Source: Nocardia concava NBRC 100430 (GTDB lineage Bacteria; Actinomycetota; Actinomycetes; Mycobacteriales; Mycobacteriaceae). Taken from it: 64,000 nucleotides of DNA. The position numbers were made by a program, and so were the translations under genes. The stretch is from NCBI RefSeq assembly GCF_000308815.1, contig NZ_BAFX01000108.1:1-64000 (forward strand). The letters run 5' to 3'. The notes beneath the pieces were generated by a model that saw nothing but the letters and a program-made list of their open reading frames with translations, did no database searches and was not told where the DNA came from. Positions 61,127-64,000 of this stretch are shown here, piece after piece; position 1 is the stretch's first letter, and every line of letters starts with the position of its first letter.

Positions 61127-62788
61127 ATGTCACTTGCCCTTTCGTCGGCTGGCACGGTTCTACGCAAGGCGGGTGATGCCGCCCTCAGTGTCAATGCCAT
61201 GGTTCGCGGGGGTTTGTTCAATCCGCTGCGCCCGGACATCGCGGCTCGGTCCGCGATCAGCATGCTGAAGTTCGGTCCCTTCGCGGGTGCGGTGGTGCAC
61301 GGCGCCAATACCAATCCGAAAAGCGCGGCCATCGTCGATGAGGGCGGTGAGCTGACCTTCGAGCAGCTCGATCAGCTGTCGAACGCCTTCGCGCGCGGGC
61401 TCGCGGCGCAGGGCCTGGGCCCCGGCGATGTGGTCGGCGTGCTCTGCCGCGACCACCGCGGCATGGTGCTGAGCCTGGCCGCCGCCGGCAAGCTGGGCGT
61501 GCGCGCGGTGCTCATGAACACCGGCTTCGCCAAGCCGCAGTTCACCGATGTGGCCGCGCGCGAACAGGTTCGCGCGGTGCTGCACGACAGCGAGTTCTTC
61601 GACCTCATGTCCGCCATCCCGGCCGACATCCCCCGCATCCTGACCTGGGTCGACGCCAAGGACGACGCGGACCCGTCGATCCCGACCATCGAGTCGATCT
61701 CGGCCGGGCAGTCCACCGACGCCCTCACTCCGCCGGAGAAGCCGGGCGGCATGGTCATCCTGACCTCCGGCACCACCGGCACCCCGAAGGGCGCGCCGCG
61801 CGACAAGGTCTCGCCGTTCATTACCGCCCAGTTCCTGGATCGAATCCCGTTGCCGCGCAACAGCACCGTGGTGATGGCCGCGCCGATCTTCCACGCCACC
61901 GGCCTGTCGCAGTTCACGCTGTCGCTGGCGCTGGGCAACCGGGTCGTGTTCCAGCAGCGCCGCTTCGATCCCGAGGGCACGCTGGCCAATATCCAGAAGT
62001 TCCGCGCGCAGGGTCTGACCGTCGTGCCGACCATGCTGCAGCGCATCCTGGATCTGCCGGAGGAGACCCTCGCCAAGTACCAGCCGTCGGAGACCCTCAA
62101 GGTCATCTTCGCCGCCGGTTCGGCGATCCCGCCGGACGTCGTCACCCGCACCCTCGACTACTTCGGTGACTCGCTCTACAACGTGTACGGCTCCACCGAG
62201 TGCGCGGTCATGACCGTGGCCCAGCCCGCCGAGCTGCGCAAGGCCCCGACCACCGCGGGCAAGCCGCCGGTCGGCATCCGCATCGCGCTCTACGACGAGA
62301 ACCGCAACCGCATCACCGCCCCGAACGTGACCGGCACGATCTTCATCGAGAACGGGCACTCGTTCAAGCAGTACACCGACGGGCGCACCAAGGAGTACGT
62401 GGACGGGCTCATGTCCTCCGGAGACGTCGGTCACTTCGACACCGACGGGCTGCTGTTCATCGACGGCCGCGACGACGACATGATCGTCTCCGGCGGCGAG
62501 AACGTCTTCCCGCAGGAGGTCGAGAACCTGCTGTCCAACCGTCCCGACATCCTCGAGGCGGCCGTGGTCGGCGTGGACGACCGCGACTTCGGAAAGCGGC
62601 TGCGCGCCATCGTGGTTCCGGGGCCGGACTCCAAGCGGGACGTGCAGGAGATCAAGGACTATGTGAAGGAGAACCTGGCGCGCTACAAGGTGCCGCGCGA
62701 GGTCATCTTCCTCGACGAGCTGCCGCGCAACGCGACCGGGAAGTTGCTGCGCAAGCCGCTGATCGAGATGGAAGTCACGGAGAACTAG
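61127..62788 (+). CDS. Acyl-CoA synthetase (FadD12-like), second copy
   Basis: 553 residues from ATG 61127 with GGAAGG eight bases upstream. Same domain order as the first copy: 'VILTSGTTGTPKGAPRD', 'LYNVYGSTECAVMT', 'MSSGDVGHFDTDGLLFIDGRDDDMIVSGGENVFPQEVENLL' and 'LPRNATGKLLRK'. The two proteins are clearly paralogues that share long identical stretches in the C-terminal half but differ in the substrate-tunnel region, so their chain preferences may differ. The gene is flanked on both sides by the same hairpin repeat. Confidence 0.92.
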   Translation: MSLALSSAGTVLRKAGDAALSVNAMVRGGLFNPLRPDIAARSAISMLKFGPFAGAVVHGANTNPKSAAIVDEGGELTFEQLDQLSNAFARGLAAQGLGPGDVVGVLCRDHRGMVLSLAAAGKLGVRAVLMNTGFAKPQFTDVAAREQVRAVLHDSEFFDLMSAIPADIPRILTWVDAKDDADPSIPTIESISAGQSTDALTPPEKPGGMVILTSGTTGTPKGAPRDKVSPFITAQFLDRIPLPRNSTVVMAAPIFHATGLSQFTLSLALGNRVVFQQRRFDPEGTLANIQKFRAQGLTVVPTMLQRILDLPEETLAKYQPSETLKVIFAAGSAIPPDVVTRTLDYFGDSLYNVYGSTECAVMTVAQPAELRKAPTTAGKPPVGIRIALYDENRNRITAPNVTGTIFIENGHSFKQYTDGRTKEYVDGLMSSGDVGHFDTDGLLFIDGRDDDMIVSGGENVFPQEVENLLSNRPDILEAAVVGVDDRDFGKRLRAIVVPGPDSKRDVQEIKDYVKENLARYKVPREVIFLDELPRNATGKLLRKPLIEMEVTEN

Positions 62789-62792
62789 CCAA

Positions 62793-62868
62793 CGTCATTC
62801 CGGCGTGCTTTTGGCCGGAATCCACGGCGGTAGTGGAGATCCCGGCCAAAAGCACGCCGGGATGACGG
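62793..62868. repeat. Long hairpin repeat, copy 2
   Basis: Arms 62793-62822 and 62838-62867, complementary apart from T/G positions, with core GTCATTCCGGCGTGCTTTTG. Same orientation as the copy at 60857-60930. Begins four bases after the stop codon of the second fadD12-like gene. Confidence 0.8.
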
Positions 62869-62881
62869 GGATTGTCACCCC

Positions 62882-63475
62882 ATGGCTATTATTCACCGCG
62901 TGAAGACCCGATCCGGCCGCTCCAGAGCGCATTCCCGCAGTGATGCTGCGGTTTTGCGTGGTGGGGCGGCCGGTTCGGTTTCCGGGGCGCTCGCGGTGGC
63001 CGCGCACGGCTTCGTCTCGGGGGCCGCGCCCCTGGAAACGGGACCGTTGACGCTGCTGGTCGCCGCCTCGGCCGCGGTCGGCGCGACGGTCGCCAGCGTG
63101 AACGCGCTGCGCAGCACCGCGCTCGGCCTGGTGGTCGCGCTCATCGGCGGGCAGATGCTGGGTCACTTCAGCATGATGTGGGGCTCGCCGGGACACAGCT
63201 CGCACATGCACCATCACGCCTCGATGTGGAGCCCGGCCATGCTGGGCGCGCACATCGTGGGCGCCTGCGTGGCGGCCGTCGTCATTCTGGGCGCGGAGGC
63301 GGCCTATCGGATCGGCACCACCGTGCTGGCCTGGGCGCTGCCGCTGCCGATTTCACTGCCGGTGCTGTCCGGGCCGCCGCGGCTGCCCATCGCGCACCGG
63401 GATCTGGTCGTGCTGCGCATCTTCGCGGCCGACGTCTTCCGCACGCGGGGACCACCCGCGCTCGTTCGAGGCTGA
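62882..63475 (+). CDS. Membrane protein with external His/Met cluster
   Basis: 197 residues with a basic N terminus and four predicted helices (about 28-50, 56-75, 78-100 and 118-150). The loop 'MMWGSPGHSSHMHHHASMWS' is rich in His and Met, a pattern of copper or other metal binding. A PepSY-type membrane protein gene begins 239 bp downstream on the same strand; in actinobacteria such pairs are often linked to copper or haem handling. No family name can be given with certainty. Confidence 0.75.
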   Translation: MAIIHRVKTRSGRSRAHSRSDAAVLRGGAAGSVSGALAVAAHGFVSGAAPLETGPLTLLVAASAAVGATVASVNALRSTALGLVVALIGGQMLGHFSMMWGSPGHSSHMHHHASMWSPAMLGAHIVGACVAAVVILGAEAAYRIGTTVLAWALPLPISLPVLSGPPRLPIAHRDLVVLRIFAADVFRTRGPPALVRG

Positions 63476-63494
63476 TTCCCCTATTTCACCCGGG

Positions 63495-63518
63495 CACACG
63501 GACTTTCGCGTCCGTGTG
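63495..63518. terminator. Hairpin after the His-rich membrane protein gene
   Basis: CACACGGAC (63495-63503) and GTCCGTGTG (63510-63518) with loop TTTCGC; lies 20 bp after the stop codon. Confidence 0.6.
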
Positions 63519-63606
63519 AACTGCGCTGTACGCCCGCGACCGTCGCGGCGGTGTCATGCGCGTCCCGGCATTCCATGACCGCAGTGCGCACCGGTGGCAG
63601 TCGGAT

Positions 63607-63633
63607 GCGTGCCATGAGGGGGTCATGGCACGC
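63607..63633. promoter_or_regulatory. Palindrome before the PepSY-type gene
   Basis: GCGTGCCATGA (63607-63617) and TCATGGCACGC (63623-63633) around GGGGG: an 11-bp perfect inverted repeat 82 bp upstream of the chosen start. Candidate operator. Further copies of GTCATG/CATGAC lie at about 63552-63580. Confidence 0.5.
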
Positions 63634-63714
63634 CCGGACCACGCACCGCGTCGACACATCGTTCCCCTGTACCTGCCGTCCCCGGGTGTTCCCTCGAACC
63701 CGAAAGACCCTCTG

Positions 63715-64000
63715 GTGACAATCACTGAGAGCGGTGTCGATCAGGCACCGCCGTCCTCCCCTACCCAGACGACGGAACCGCCGTCGCCCGGGAAAACTCC
63801 GAAACGAAGCATCGGCAACGCCTTCCAGGCGCTGATGCTGCGACTGCACTTCTACGCCGGCGTCTTCGTCGCACCGTTCATCCTGATCGCGGCCGTGACC
63901 GGTGCGCTGTACGCGATCTCGCCGACGCTGGAGAACATCACCTCCAGCGGTCTGCTGCACACCGATTCGACCGGTCCGGCCAAGCCGCTGAACGAACAGA
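63715..64000 (+). CDS. PepSY-associated membrane protein, N-terminal part
   Basis: 95 residues to the right edge, from GTG 63715; an in-frame ATG at 63625 falls inside the palindrome and is less likely. A cytoplasmic Pro/Thr-rich start is followed by 'SIGNAFQALMLRLHFYAGVFVAPFILIAAVTGALYAISPTLENI', the first helix and following motif of PepSY-associated TM proteins ('LHFYAGxxxxPFxxxxAxTGxLYA'). The rest lies outside the window. Usually involved in iron/haem or copper-related reduction in the membrane. Confidence 0.85.
   Translation, partial: MTITESGVDQAPPSSPTQTTEPPSPGKTPKRSIGNAFQALMLRLHFYAGVFVAPFILIAAVTGALYAISPTLENITSSGLLHTDSTGPAKPLNEQ

Noticed and set aside
63625-63714. ATG 63625 as start of the PepSY-type gene
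   Set aside because: It falls inside the perfect palindrome 63607-63633, its GAGGGG is too close, and the added residues look unlike the family.

Overview
The window is high-GC, gene-dense actinobacterial chromosome. It looks like a mycolic-acid actinomycete of the Nocardia/Rhodococcus type. The reasons are the mycobacterial-style order prfB - mscS-like - small membrane protein - ftsE - ftsX with smpB and ssrA nearby, the paired fadE24/fadE23-like and tandem fadD12-like genes, hisN, a DUF222/13E12-type protein, a DUF5302 protein and the tmRNA tag ADSHQRDYALAA. No transposase, integrase, rRNA or CRISPR array was seen.

Layout. (1) 1-3900: left-edge DUF222 protein, an ArsR-type regulator with a clear palindromic operator and a membrane-anchored alpha/beta hydrolase, then a two-domain VOC protein. 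(2) 4001-15971: a purine-to-glyoxylate catabolic regulon. A five-gene minus-strand operon (hyi, glxR, gcl, glxK, FAH-family hydrolase) turns glyoxylate into 2-phosphoglycerate. A second operon carries OHCU decarboxylase, 5-hydroxyisourate hydrolase, uricase and an NCS2 permease; a further NCS2 permease has its own near-duplicate promoter. An IclR-type regulator sits beside a divergent pair (thiamine-binding-like protein plus HTH protein), and related palindromes lie in front of these units. (3) 15972-19337: an 1121-residue fusion of a molybdopterin oxidoreductase with a flavin/NAD/2Fe-2S reductase. (4) 19.4-30.4 kb: secreted proteins, a PadC-type phenolic acid decarboxylase with an elaborate inverted-repeat leader, an NmrA-like reductase and LysR regulator, two uncharacterised convergent genes, a Nudix hydrolase, a GDSL esterase, a MarR-MFS pair and an aldo/keto reductase.

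(5) 31.2-36.4 kb: an accessory cluster just downstream of the tmRNA 3' end. It holds a STAND-type ATPase with an N-terminal helix-turn-helix, a radical SAM protein, an M24-peptidase-like protein and a convergent PfkB-type kinase. I recognise no described system with this composition, and it is the best candidate here for something new. (6) 36.6-46.5 kb: housekeeping core (ssrA, smpB, an SPFH protein, tRNA-Glu, recQ, ftsX, ftsE, mscS-like, prfB). (7) 46.5-64 kb: FMN reductase, hisN, a GT39-type membrane protein, two acyl-CoA dehydrogenases behind two perfect tandem palindromes, an ECF sigma factor with a SnoaL-like domain, a class A beta-lactamase-fold protein, a DECR2-like reductase, two tandem acyl-CoA synthetases associated with a long hairpin repeat, and a His-rich membrane protein followed by the start of a PepSY-type membrane protein.

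Starts were chosen by ribosome-binding site and family length; where no site decides, the entry says so. Functions are assigned by recognised motifs and family resemblance read by eye, without database searches.
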